A DNA stretch of 64,000 nucleotides, taken from positions 186,001 through 250,000 of the forward strand of contig JAQWRY010000001.1 of assembly GCA_029243485.1 (NCBI GenBank), in the 5' to 3' direction. Each line of letters opens with the position of its first letter. Within the stretch, counting starts at the first letter, position 1. Positions 8,786-17,017 of the stretch are shown here, one piece after another. Origin of the DNA: Candidatus Binatia bacterium (GTDB lineage Bacteria; Desulfobacterota; Binatia; UBA12015). The notes under the pieces are model-generated. The model was not told the origin of the DNA, made no database searches, and was given only the letters and a program-made list of their open reading frames with translations. The position numbers were made by a program, and so were the translations under genes.

Positions 8786-9178
8786 TCAGGCCCAGAATTC
8801 GTCGACCGCGTACTGGTCCCGCGCGACGGACCAGAGCTCGGCGATGCGGTTGTCCTCGAACCGCATCAGGAGCACGAAGCTCGTTTCCAGCAGGCGTTCG
8901 CCCCGGCGGCCGGAGACCCGAAACAGGATCGCCGTGCGCTCGTCCCCGACCAACACGTCGTCAAGCTCGGACTCGAACTCGTCGGAGTCGTCGCCGATCC
9001 CGGCCAGGTAATCGAGAATCGCGTCTCGGCCGCGAAAATCGCCGGCTCGAGCGCCCCGACCGGAGGCGTGCCAGACCACATCGTCTGCAACCAGGCGTCG
9101 GAGGGCGTCCACGTCGGCCTCCGAAACCGCCCGCCAGGCCGCCCGCGCAAGATCGCCAATCGTGCCGTCGTCCACGAC
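8786..9178 (-). CDS. NTF2-like (SnoaL/ketosteroid-isomerase-like) protein
   Basis: About 130 aa if translation starts at the GTG at 9178; an ATG at 9250 would add 24 unstructured-looking residues and nearly touch the divergent acyltransferase gene. The core follows the NTF2-like cone fold: an N-terminal helix (ARAAWRAVSEADVDALRRLV), then DDVVWH, GRDAILDYL and a C-terminal sheet FEDNRIAELWSV. Such proteins act as small isomerases, cyclases or hydrolases, or only bind ligands. No catalytic assignment is possible. A TATACT box just upstream of the GTG may serve as a -10 element for a nearly leaderless transcript. Confidence 0.75.
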   Translation of the reverse strand, partial: VVDDGTIGDLARAAWRAVSEADVDALRRLVADDVVWHASGRGARAGDFRGRDAILDYLAGIGDDSDEFESELDDVLVGDERTAILFRVSGRRGERLLETSFVLLMRFEDNRIAELWSVARDQYAVDEFWA

Positions 9179-9259
9179 CTGAGTATACCGGAACACGGCC
9201 GAACTGCGAGCACCGCGGGTCTGCTGGCACCTTGGCGCTCGGTCTGGCAAGCAAGGCTA

Positions 9260-10012
9260 ATGCGGCGGGCGGTGGACTGGGGCGGGACGATTCTGTTCGG
9301 GCTATTCTTCGGCCTGACCCTGATCGGCTTCGACATCCTCCTTCGCCTCGCCACCCCGCTCGGCCGGCGGCCCCTGGAACACGTCGCGATCTGGCTTCAG
9401 ATCGCCTTGGTCCGGGTCTACGGGTTCGCGGGAATCTTCCCGAATCTCGAGATGTCCGAAAAGATCGAACCGGGCGTCGCCTGCATCATGTTGTCGAACC
9501 ACCAGAGCATGTTCGACATCCCGCTGTTCGCGTGGGCCCTCCCCCGGAATTTCCCGAAGTACATCTCGAAAAGATCACTCGCGAAGTGGATTCCCGGCAT
9601 CTCGTACAATCTGCGTCACGGTGGACACGCACTGATCGATCGCAACGATCGCAACTCGTCTGTGAAGGCGATCCGGAAGCTGGCTCGTGCCGTCGTCGCC
9701 GACGGCGCGTCCGTGATCATCTTCCCCGAAGGCACCCGCGGCCGCGACGGCACTCTTAGCGCCTTCAAGCACGCGGGCTCGCTCGCGCTCCTCGACGAGG
9801 CGCCTGATGCCCCGATCGTGCCGGTGTGCATCCACAACTCGTGGCAGATCATGAAGAACGACTTCAAGCCGGTGCCCTTCGGCATTCGGGTGCGGGTCTG
9901 GTTCGGCGATCCCATCGAACGCCGGCCCGACGAAGACCGCAAAGCACTTCTCGATCGAGTCGAAGGCCAGGTGGCCGCGACCCTCAAACGCTTCCGCGAA
10001 GAAGACGCCTAG
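9260..10012 (+). CDS. plsC: 1-acyl-sn-glycerol-3-phosphate acyltransferase (PlsC family)
   Basis: 250 aa from the ATG at 9260 (AAGG at 9253-9256). A hydrophobic N-terminal segment (GTILFGLFFGLTLIGFDILL) anchors the protein in the inner membrane. The acyltransferase boxes are clear: NHQSMFDIP (the HxxxxD box in the variant HQSMFD) and FPEGTRGRDG. PlsC acylates lysophosphatidic acid to phosphatidic acid in phospholipid and TAG synthesis, which fits the nearby WS/DGAT gene. The 3' end shares CTAG with the convergent phosphotransferase gene. Family is firm; this could be a paralogue rather than the housekeeping plsC. Confidence 0.9.
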   Translation: MRRAVDWGGTILFGLFFGLTLIGFDILLRLATPLGRRPLEHVAIWLQIALVRVYGFAGIFPNLEMSEKIEPGVACIMLSNHQSMFDIPLFAWALPRNFPKYISKRSLAKWIPGISYNLRHGGHALIDRNDRNSSVKAIRKLARAVVADGASVIIFPEGTRGRDGTLSAFKHAGSLALLDEAPDAPIVPVCIHNSWQIMKNDFKPVPFGIRVRVWFGDPIERRPDEDRKALLDRVEGQVAATLKRFREEDA

Positions 10013-11055
10013 AGCGACGTCGTCCGTGTGAGTGCGGCCGCCTTGCTCGCCATGTCCAGCACGACGTCGCCGAAAGCCGCCATTTTCGGGTTGTCCGCTC
10101 CACCCTTTACGAACCGGGCGTAGCCGCCCTCCAGAACCACCGCCATCTTGAAGCGGGCGAGGATCACATAATAGTCGATCTCATCGACCGGCAGTCCGCT
10201 CGTGCTCGTGTACCGTTCGAGGAGTTCCTCACGTGAGGGCATCCCCGCGTAGTCGACGTACGCCGTTGCGGACCGATCCTCGTCCGGGTTCGGCCAGCCC
10301 ATCACGACCCACGCAAGATCAAGAAGCGGATCACCGACCGTCGCCATCTCCCAGTCGACGACCGCGGCCATCTTGGCGGGGCCCCCGTGCCGGTACATCA
10401 CGTTCGCGAACTGATAGTCGCCGTGAATGATGCCAGGCTTGTAGCTCTTCGGCTTGTGATCGCGTAACCACTGTCCCGCCTTGTCGAGCCCCGGGATCTC
10501 GCGAAACTGGAAGGCCTTCAGATGGGCATACCAGCGATCGACCTGACGCTCGTGGAAGCCGTCGGGCTTTCCGAACCCTTCGAGCCCTTTCGCTTTCCAG
10601 TCCACCTGGCCGAGCTTCGCAATCGCGTCGATAAGTTCCCACGCGAGGCCCTTCCGCGCTTCGAGATCCTGATCGAACGGGTCCGGCCAGCCGTCGAGAT
10701 TCATGCAGGACCAGCCGTCGACGAACTCCATCAAGTAAAAGCAGGCCCCGAACAACGACGGATCGTCGCAGACCCCGAGGACCCGCGAGTGCGGGACATC
10801 GGTGTCCTTCAGCGCGTCGAGAACCCGATACTCGCGGAGCATCGTCTCGTTGCGGCCCTTGGGGACCTTGCGAGGCGGGCGCCGGAGCGCCAGCCTCGCT
10901 TCCCCACGACGGATCTCGAAGATCTCGTTCGACGCGCCTCCGCTGATGAAGTTTATCTCGAGCGGCGAGCCCTTCCCGGGCAGGTCCCGCTCGTCCATCC
11001 AGCGGGCGAGTTTCTCAGGGTCGACCAGCCCCCGGGTGCGCTCCTCCTCACTCAC
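10009..11055 (-). CDS. APH-family phosphotransferase (ACAD10/11-type aminoglycoside-phosphotransferase-like kinase)
   Basis: 348 aa from a GTG at 11055 that overlaps the stop of the acyl-CoA dehydrogenase gene (GTGA), so the two are translationally coupled; the longer open frame to 11523 lies inside that gene. The kinase core shows the catalytic loop IIHGDYQFANVM (HGDxxxxN) and the metal-binding VVDWEMATVGDP (D in the DFG-like position). In animals the same kinase domain is fused to an acyl-CoA dehydrogenase in ACAD10/11, where it phosphorylates 4-hydroxyacyl-CoAs. The same role is inferred here: 4-hydroxy acid catabolism with the dehydrogenase partner. Confidence 0.9.
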   Translation of the reverse strand: MSEEERTRGLVDPEKLARWMDERDLPGKGSPLEINFISGGASNEIFEIRRGEARLALRRPPRKVPKGRNETMLREYRVLDALKDTDVPHSRVLGVCDDPSLFGACFYLMEFVDGWSCMNLDGWPDPFDQDLEARKGLAWELIDAIAKLGQVDWKAKGLEGFGKPDGFHERQVDRWYAHLKAFQFREIPGLDKAGQWLRDHKPKSYKPGIIHGDYQFANVMYRHGGPAKMAAVVDWEMATVGDPLLDLAWVVMGWPNPDEDRSATAYVDYAGMPSREELLERYTSTSGLPVDEIDYYVILARFKMAVVLEGGYARFVKGGADNPKMAAFGDVVLDMASKAAALTRTTSL

Positions 11056-12356
11056 TGATTGCCGACCTCGTGCTCGAGGAACTCCGCGAACTGCGCCCGC
11101 GCCTCTTCGACGCGCGTCGGGAGAAAGTCGTTCGGCCACAGCCCGTCGTAGGGCTCGTACTCCTTCAGAACCGCCTTCGCGACCGTCACCTTGTGCACCT
11201 CGGTCGGCCCGTCCGCGATCCCCATGATCGGAACACCCGCCCACATCCTCATGAGCGGCATCTCGTTCGAGCAGCCCAGGGCCCCATGCAGATGGAGTGC
11301 ACGCTGCACGACGTCGTGCAGGACCTTCGCCATCTGAACCTTCACCATAGCGATGTAGGTTCGTGCCTCCTTCTTGTTGCCCTGATCGATGTGCCACGCC
11401 GCGTACATCACGAGCAGGCGGAACTGCTCCAGCTCGATGAATGAGTCCGCGATCCGCTCCTGCACCATCTGCTTGCGGGCGAGTTGCTCGCCTTGCGTCC
11501 GCCGGCTGAGCGCACGCTCGCACATCATCCGGAGCGCACTCTTCACCTGGGCGACGGTCCGCATCGCGTGATGTATTCGGCCTCCGCCGAGGCGCGTCTG
11601 TGCGATCGCGAAGGCTTGACCCGGGCCGCCGAGGATATTCTCCGCCGGCACGCGGACGTTGTTGTAGCGAAGGTGCGGATGATGCCCCTCTCCCAGCGGC
11701 TCACCCATGACACCCACGTTCCGGACGATCTCGACGCCCGGCGTTCCGGCGGGGATCAACACCATCGACGCTCCCTGATAGACAGGTACGTCCGGGTCCG
11801 TAATGACCATCGCGATGATGAAGTCGGCGAAGTCCGCGTGCGACGAGAAGTACTTCTCGCCGTTGATCACCCATTCATCGCCCTGCTGCTCCGCCCGACA
11901 CTTGAACTCTTTCGGATCGGCACCGGCATGGGGCTCGGTCATCGAGAAACACGAGACGATCTCGCCATCAAGCAGTGGTTGGAGGTACTGCTTCTTCTGC
12001 GCCTCGGTCCCGTAGTGCGCGAGAATCTCGGCATTGCCGGAGTCCGGCGCCTGGCACCCGAACACATTCGGCGCCCAGCCCGAACGTCCCAGAATCTCGT
12101 TCATCAAACCGAGTTTCACCTGGCCGTATCCGGGGCCGCCGAGGTCCGCACCGAGATGACAAGCCCAGAGCTTCTGCTCGCGCACCTCGGCCTTCAGCGG
12201 GTCGGTGATCTTCTTGTAAGTGGGGTTCTTGCGGTCGAACGGCGCGACGCTTCCCGGGAAGGCGAGGTCGATCGGCTCGACCTTCTCCCGTACGAACGTG
12301 TCCATCCAATCGAGTTTCGCTTGAAACTCGGGGTCGGTCTCGAAATCCCAGGCCAT
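11052..12356 (-). CDS. Acyl-CoA dehydrogenase (ACAD11-like)
   Basis: 434 aa. FAD and substrate blocks of the family are present: CFSMTEPHAGADP (the SMTEP signature), INGEKYFSSHADFADF, and RTQGEQLARKQMVQERIAD in the C-terminal helical domain. The C-terminal ALHLHGALGCSNEMPL block corresponds to the flavin-proximal helix seen in ACAD10/11-type enzymes. It is followed directly by the APH-type kinase gene with GTGA overlap. The pair probably processes 4-hydroxyacyl-CoA: the kinase phosphorylates and the dehydrogenase eliminates phosphate and isomerises. The exact chain-length preference is unknown. Confidence 0.94.
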   Translation of the reverse strand: MAWDFETDPEFQAKLDWMDTFVREKVEPIDLAFPGSVAPFDRKNPTYKKITDPLKAEVREQKLWACHLGADLGGPGYGQVKLGLMNEILGRSGWAPNVFGCQAPDSGNAEILAHYGTEAQKKQYLQPLLDGEIVSCFSMTEPHAGADPKEFKCRAEQQGDEWVINGEKYFSSHADFADFIIAMVITDPDVPVYQGASMVLIPAGTPGVEIVRNVGVMGEPLGEGHHPHLRYNNVRVPAENILGGPGQAFAIAQTRLGGGRIHHAMRTVAQVKSALRMMCERALSRRTQGEQLARKQMVQERIADSFIELEQFRLLVMYAAWHIDQGNKKEARTYIAMVKVQMAKVLHDVVQRALHLHGALGCSNEMPLMRMWAGVPIMGIADGPTEVHKVTVAKAVLKEYEPYDGLWPNDFLPTRVEEARAQFAEFLEHEVGNQ

Positions 12357-12436
12357 CCGTCCTCCGAAAAAAGAGCTGTGGTTACGAACGCGAGAACTGC
12401 GTTCTCACGCAGGCTTTCACGGCCCCCCGCGGACAG

Positions 12437-13000
12437 TCAAGGGAGGTCGCGATCCATCACCGTCTTCCGGCCAGCCTCGTGAGCGCGGGCGATGGCATCG
12501 TCGGCGAGGTCACGCAGGAGCCGGGAGAACTCGGGCAAGACACCATCCGAGGTGTTCATGCCCGACCGGGCGCGAATGTAGGCCTTGAGCTTGGACGCAA
12601 CGACAAGGATGTCTTCGGGGATTTCACTGCGGTCGTGCAGCTCCAGCGGCGGCAACTCGTCGCCCGCCAATGCGGCCGGAGGAGGCGGACTCGCCTGCAG
12701 AGATCTCGGTGGCGCCGGCGTGGCCACGGCCGGAGCCGGGGGCGCCGTCTGCGGCGCCGCAGGCACGGCCGCCGCGGGTCCGCCGCGACCCGCGCTCGTT
12801 CGGTCCGGCGACCGCCGCTCTTCCGCCCAGGAATCCCGGTGCCGGAAGAGCGGCACGTGGGCCTCCCAGCACTCGACCGTGCAGAACGTGAAGTCCGTAC
12901 CCTTGCGGTGGCAAGTCGAGACGCTGCAGACGTAGTAGTCGGCCGAGAAGCCGATGTCGTTCTTGCAGGTGTTGCAGCGCTTCCAGGAACTGCCTTCCAC
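12437..13000 (-). CDS. N-terminal zinc-finger protein with C-terminal histone-fold-like domain
   Basis: 187 aa from a GTG at 13000; AAGGAG lies 6 nt upstream and decides this start. Residues 1-55 hold a Cys/His cluster (Cys 9, 12, 25, 30, 40, 44, His 31 and 48), suggesting two zinc sites. Residues 66-120 are a Pro/Ala-rich linker. Residues 128-187 read like a histone fold: a helix with LVVASKLKAYIRARSGM, a long middle helix LPEFSRLLRDLADDAIARAHEAG, and the hallmark AGRKTV followed by DRDLP. Archaeal histones and bacterial histone-fold proteins carry the same helix-RKTV-xxxD ending. DNA binding is inferred. It diverges from the DUF502 gene. Confidence 0.72.
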   Translation of the reverse strand: MEGSSWKRCNTCKNDIGFSADYYVCSVSTCHRKGTDFTFCTVECWEAHVPLFRHRDSWAEERRSPDRTSAGRGGPAAAVPAAPQTAPPAPAVATPAPPRSLQASPPPPAALAGDELPPLELHDRSEIPEDILVVASKLKAYIRARSGMNTSDGVLPEFSRLLRDLADDAIARAHEAGRKTVMDRDLP

Positions 13001-13101
13001 GGGCTCTCCTTCTGCGGTGTCAGTACCGCTTGAATCCAGGACGCTTGCACGCAGGCCAGCCCGCTTGCAAGGTTCCGAAGCGCCACGGGAGATCCGGACA
13101 C

Positions 13102-13722
13102 ATGAGAAACCTTTTGGAATTCGTGAAGACGACAGTGATCGGCGGCTTCTTCGGCCTGGTCCCCGTGGTGGGCGTCATCTTCATCGTCGCCGAATCGCTC
13201 AATGCCGTCGGTGTCGTGATCACGCCGATTGCGGAGAACCTGCCGGTCGAGACCATCGGCGGGATCGAACTCGCGCACGTCCTCGCTCTGGTCCTCGTCC
13301 TTGGGTTCTGCTTTGGGGTCGGCGCCCTTCTCCAGACCCAGATCGGCGCGCGAGGAACCCGGTGGCTCGACGAGCGCGTGCTCGACCGAATCCCCGGCTA
13401 CAACGTTCTGCGCGGACTGTCCGCGAGCTTCGCGGGCGACGACGACACCACCCGATTCGCGCCGGCCGCAGTCGATCTCCACGGCTCGGGCGTGTTCGCG
13501 TTCGCCTTCATCGTGGAAGAACTGGCCGACGGGGCCTTCACGGTGCTCGTGCCGATCAGCCCCACCCCGAGCCTTGGCACCCTGTACTACGCGCCCGCCG
13601 AGCGGGTCCGCCGCCTGGAGGTCCCCCTCGGAACGGCGGTGAACTGCATCATGCGCTGGGGAATCGGCTCGAGCGCGCTGGTCGACAGCGCCGGCCCGCC
13701 GCTCCATTCGCCCCCGAAGTGA
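13102..13722 (+). CDS. DUF502 family inner-membrane protein
   Basis: 206 aa from the ATG at 13102 with GGGAG at 13087-13091. Two transmembrane helices are visible, TVIGGFFGLVPVVGVIFIVA and a second around residues 50-78 (ELAHVLALVLVLGFCFGVGALL). After them comes a soluble part with the IPGYNVLRGL block, which matches the family's conserved P-x-Y-xx-(I/L)+(G/Q) region, and a late PSLGTLYYAP segment. The family is widespread in Gram-negative bacteria and has no defined biochemical role. The 101-bp upstream gap, shared with the zinc-finger/histone-fold gene, contains CGCTTGCA twice, 20 bp apart (13042 and 13062). Confidence 0.85.
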   Translation: MRNLLEFVKTTVIGGFFGLVPVVGVIFIVAESLNAVGVVITPIAENLPVETIGGIELAHVLALVLVLGFCFGVGALLQTQIGARGTRWLDERVLDRIPGYNVLRGLSASFAGDDDTTRFAPAAVDLHGSGVFAFAFIVEELADGAFTVLVPISPTPSLGTLYYAPAERVRRLEVPLGTAVNCIMRWGIGSSALVDSAGPPLHSPPK

Positions 13723-13771
13723 GCATCTCTTGAACGCCGACGGCCGAAGGCGTTAGGTCTGATCCACCCTC

Positions 13772-14431
13772 ATGGCCGACATCGATCTTTACGAGGCAAT
13801 GCGCACGCTGCGCGCGGTACGCCGCCTGCGGCCCGATCCGGTCCCCGACGACGTCCTGGGTCGTGTTCTCGACGCCGCCCGGTTCGCTCCCACCGGGGGC
13901 AACCGACAGCCCTGGCGGATGATCGTGGTGCGAAAACCCGCCGCCAAGCAGAGGCTCGCCGAGTTGTATGCCCCTACCTGGTCGGCGTACGCGAAGTTCC
14001 ACCGAAGCCTCCTCACCGACATCCCCGAAGCCGCGAAGGCAAAGCAGGAGAAGATGATCTCCGCCGGAGATTATCTGGCCGATCACTTCGCCGCGACGCC
14101 CGTGTTCGTCGTGTTCTGCTTCAACCCACAGGACATGGCGATCACCGATGCCAAGCTCGACCGTCCGTCGGTCGTGGGTGGGGCATCTGTCTATCCGTCC
14201 GTTGAGAACCTGCTGCTCGCCTGCCGAGCAGAAGGCCTCGGCTGTGTCCTGACCACCCTGCTCTGCAGCTGCGAGGACGAGGTCCGCGAACTGCTGAAGA
14301 TCCCCGAACCCTGGGGCACCGCCGCGGTGATCCCGATCGGCTATCCAGTGCTCCGCGGCCACGGGCCGGTCTCGCGGCGGCCGGTCGCGAAGCTCGCGTT
14401 CGCCGACGAATGGGGCAACGCCTTCGAGTAG
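13772..14431 (+). CDS. Nitroreductase family protein (FMN)
   Basis: 219 aa. The nitroreductase pattern is clear: N-terminal RAVRRLRPDPVP, then ARFAPTGGNRQPWRMIVV (FMN-binding SxxNxQPW-type motif), a central helical part, and a C-terminal PIGYPVLRGHGPVSRRPV segment. Members reduce nitro groups, quinones or enones with NAD(P)H, or act as dehalogenases. It precedes the LLM oxidoreductase gene by 22 bp and both probably share one transcript. The natural substrate is unknown. Confidence 0.92.
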   Translation: MADIDLYEAMRTLRAVRRLRPDPVPDDVLGRVLDAARFAPTGGNRQPWRMIVVRKPAAKQRLAELYAPTWSAYAKFHRSLLTDIPEAAKAKQEKMISAGDYLADHFAATPVFVVFCFNPQDMAITDAKLDRPSVVGGASVYPSVENLLLACRAEGLGCVLTTLLCSCEDEVRELLKIPEPWGTAAVIPIGYPVLRGHGPVSRRPVAKLAFADEWGNAFE

Positions 14432-14453
14432 GCGGTCCCACTCGGAGTTCTCC

Positions 14454-15353
14454 ATGGAATTCGGCGTCGCCCTTCCCCACTTCGGCCCGCAGGCCCGCGC
14501 TCCCGGCGTCGCCGAACGCTTGCGCGACGTCGCTCAGGCAGCGGACCGACTCGGTTACGACATCGTATGGACGGCGGAGCACGTGATCTTCCCGCGCTCC
14601 GTCGAAACACCGTACCCTTATGGCGACAGCTTCCCGTACGACATCAATGATCCCGTGCTCGATCCGGTCGCTACGCTCTCGTGGGTGGCCGCCGCGACCA
14701 CGCACGTTCGGCTCGGTTCGGCCGTGCTCGTCCTGCCGTACCATCACCCCGTCACGCTGGCGAAGTCGCTCGCGACGCTCGACGTCCTCTCCGGCGGACG
14801 CGTTCTCCTCGGCGTTGCCGGCGGATGGCTGCGCGAAGAGTTCGAACTCCTCGGCGTCCCGTTCAAAGAGCGCGGCGCGCGAACGGACGAGGCGATTGAC
14901 CTGATGAAGCACCTCTGGACGACAGAGACAGCTGACTTCGAAGGGCGCTTCCACCAGGTTCGGGATGCCGCGTTCTTTCCGAAACCAATCCAGGCGCCGC
15001 ACCCGCCCATCTGGATCGGCGGCGACAGCGCGGCCGCACTCCGCCGCGCAGCGACGCGCGGTGACGGCTGGCTCGCCGCGCCGCGCGATCTGCCCACACT
15101 CGAGAAAAAGATCGAACAGATCCGGCGGCTCGCGGAGGACGCCGGCCGCGACCCGGCCACCATCGGCGTCGCAACGAGCGGCGGCGCGCGCACCCTCGAC
15201 GAGATGATCGACTTCGTGCCCAAGCTCGAGAAGATCGGTGTAACCGTGATGAACATGGCGTCGCGCTTCTGGGCCTCGACTCCGGACGAAGCGATCGACC
15301 TCCTCGAGTCGTTCGCCTCCCGCGCCGGACTCACCCCGCGGACCGTGACGTAA
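14454..15353 (+). CDS. LLM-class oxidoreductase, probably F420-dependent
   Basis: 299 aa luciferase-like TIM barrel. The N-terminus MEFGVALPHFGP, the segment DIVWTAEHVIFP and the block GGRVLLGVAGGWLREEFELLG are characteristic of the F420-dependent LLM subgroup (TIGR03619-like). PPIWIGGDSAAALRRAA contributes to the phosphate-binding site of the cofactor. Use of coenzyme F420 is a family-level expectation; flavin cannot be ruled out. If it is F420, the organism must make or import this cofactor. Located 22 bp after the nitroreductase gene. Confidence 0.9.
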   Translation: MEFGVALPHFGPQARAPGVAERLRDVAQAADRLGYDIVWTAEHVIFPRSVETPYPYGDSFPYDINDPVLDPVATLSWVAAATTHVRLGSAVLVLPYHHPVTLAKSLATLDVLSGGRVLLGVAGGWLREEFELLGVPFKERGARTDEAIDLMKHLWTTETADFEGRFHQVRDAAFFPKPIQAPHPPIWIGGDSAAALRRAATRGDGWLAAPRDLPTLEKKIEQIRRLAEDAGRDPATIGVATSGGARTLDEMIDFVPKLEKIGVTVMNMASRFWASTPDEAIDLLESFASRAGLTPRTVT

Positions 15354-15501
15354 CCGGTCAAGACCTCCACCGGTTAACGGGTGCCTTGCGTGGCTCGCGC
15401 GACGTCGTCTCGTCCCGAGACGACCGAACCATCCGATCGGCGCTCCGCGCGGCCGCAGCACCGGATTGACCAGAATCGCCGGAGCGAGTTACGAAGATCC
15501 C

Positions 15502-15927
15502 ATGCGCTCCCACAAGGTTACACTCGCTGTCCTCGCTACCCTGACCGCCTTCGGCTGCTCGGTGCCCCGCCCGGTCGTCTACCCGAACGAGCACCTACAA
15601 GTCGTGGGTCAGAAAACGGCGAAGAGAGACATCGACGTCTGCATCAAAAAGGCCGAGGGCTACGTCGAAGGGGTCACCGCCGGCCAGGTCGCGAAGGAGA
15701 CGGCGATCGGCGGCGGCGCGGGTGCGGCCATCGGCGCCGCCGCCGGCGCGGCAGGCGGTGCAGCATTCGGAAATGCGGGCGGTGGTGCCGCCGCGGGTGC
15801 TGCGGGTGGTGCGGTCACCGCGCTTCTTCGGTCCGCCTTCAAGAGCACGCAACTCACTCCCGCGCAGCAGGGATTCGTGAACCGCTGCCTCACCGACGAA
15901 GGTTATCAGGTCATCGGCTGGCAGTAG
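15502..15927 (+). CDS. Glycine-zipper lipoprotein
   Basis: 141 aa from the ATG at 15502. The signal peptide ends in a lipobox LTAFGC, so the mature protein begins with a lipidated Cys, probably at the outer membrane. Residues about 75-110 form a long Gly/Ala run with GxxxG spacing (glycine zipper, as in SlyB/OsmB-like proteins), bounded by charged parts. An RxxxxGF block, then CLTDEGYQVIGW, closes the protein. Such proteins associate with membranes or pack against others; the function is unknown. The last 17 bp overlap the convergent DUF4136 gene. Confidence 0.8.
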   Translation: MRSHKVTLAVLATLTAFGCSVPRPVVYPNEHLQVVGQKTAKRDIDVCIKKAEGYVEGVTAGQVAKETAIGGGAGAAIGAAAGAAGGAAFGNAGGGAAAGAAGGAVTALLRSAFKSTQLTPAQQGFVNRCLTDEGYQVIGWQ

Positions 15928-16480
15928 GCGGGAAGTTCTTCAGGATCTCCTGAACGGCTTTCGTCATGTCCTTGTCGCGCTCCGCCGAGGTGCGGGTGTC
16001 CTGCTTCTGCATTTTGGCCTGCCCTGAGCCACGCCAGACCAGGTCGTCGCGTTCGCGATCGACGATGTCGATGATCAGGGTGCCCAGCTCGTACTGATGC
16101 ACGGTCGTCTGGGTGCCCATCATCGAGGGGCCCCACCAGCCATTGTAGCCGTAGTGCGTCGGCGTCGAACGTACGCTGAGCTTGTCGTCGACGGCCGCTT
16201 GGTACGCGACGTAAAAGTCCGGCTGGGCCGTCGGAAGAACTTCCTTGAAGCCCTTCCCCTTCAGATCGGCGATCGTCGCACGCCGGACTCGACCCGCGAG
16301 GATCGAACTGTCGGCCCGCCGATCACCAGTGGGCGCCGGCATGATCGGGAGCCACGCAAAGCTGCGAAGCTTCGAGAAGTCCACCTCGGGGTTGAAGTCC
16401 GATTGGATGGTGATGCTCGGCGAACAGGCCGCCATCGTGAGCAAGACCGCCAGCGCGGTCGCGAATGAACGAAGCTTCAT
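15911..16480 (-). CDS. DUF4136 lipoprotein
   Basis: 189 aa from the ATG at 16480, preceded by AGAGGAG at a suitable distance; an ATG two codons upstream lies too close to the same Shine-Dalgarno. The signal peptide ends in MAACS (lipobox Cys). The mature part begins with the DUF4136 pattern SDFNPEVDFSKLRSFAWLP and includes ADLKGKGFKEV, PDFYVAYQAAV and LIIDIVDRERDDLVWRG, typical of this periplasmic/outer-membrane family. Function is unknown. It is convergent with the glycine-zipper lipoprotein gene, with a 17-bp overlap. Confidence 0.88.
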   Translation of the reverse strand: MKLRSFATALAVLLTMAACSPSITIQSDFNPEVDFSKLRSFAWLPIMPAPTGDRRADSSILAGRVRRATIADLKGKGFKEVLPTAQPDFYVAYQAAVDDKLSVRSTPTHYGYNGWWGPSMMGTQTTVHQYELGTLIIDIVDRERDDLVWRGSGQAKMQKQDTRTSAERDKDMTKAVQEILKNFPPTASR

Positions 16481-16780
16481 ACCCATCACTCCTCTTTGGA
16501 CCACGCCGCGGGCCCTCGCGCGAGGCCTCTCGGCTTCGTCGTCGCCCTGCTTAGCGGAGGCGGCCGGCGATAGGAAGCTCCCGTCCGGTTCGGCCGCACT
16601 AGGGGCGGTTCCCGCCCCCGGACGCACGGACAGCGGCGGAAAAGCCGGGCGAGCGATCATTGCGAGAGAGCACATGCCATCAGGTCCAGTATCGGTAGCC
16701 TGGCTCAGGCGGCGCTGCGAAAGGTTCAAATCCGGTTCAATTCCAGGCCGCATCGCGCCAAAATGCAACGGGAGAGACCC

Positions 16781-16992
16781 ATGCCAGTCCAGATCCGCTT
16801 TCCTCCGTTCCACCTCGACGCATGGGCGCTCGGACAGTTCGAGGAAGGCCGTACGCGTGCCGACGAGGGATGGGCGATCGCACAATTGATGGGCCCTCGG
16901 CGAAGGGCGAACGGGCAGAGGTCTTCGAGCGATACCGAGAAGGCCTCGACACGCTCGACCTCGTAGTCGCCCGAGTCCTTCTGGACGCCTAG
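16781..16992 (+). pseudogene. Possible small gene broken by a frameshift
   Basis: A start at 16781 has a good ribosome-binding site (GGGAGA at 16770-16775) and reads MPVQIRFPPFHLDAWALGQF before losing protein-like character near 16890. In the next frame the sequence becomes protein-like (KGERAEVFERYREGLDTLDL) up to a TAG at 16990-16992. A single-base shift near 16885-16900 would join them into about 70 aa. I recognise no family. It could be a frameshifted gene, a sequencing error, or chance. Confidence 0.3.
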
Positions 16993-17017
16993 AGCTTTTC
17001 GCAGTAGGGAAAGCTCC

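Noticed and set aside
11484-12482. 332-aa plus-strand frame over the acyl-CoA dehydrogenase
   Set aside because: The minus frame holds a complete acyl-CoA dehydrogenase with all family motifs; the plus frame has none and is a GC-driven shadow.
14142-15461. 439-aa minus-strand frame over the LLM gene
   Set aside because: Shadow of the plus-strand nitroreductase and LLM genes, which have strong motifs; composition of the minus frame is Arg/Gly-rich.
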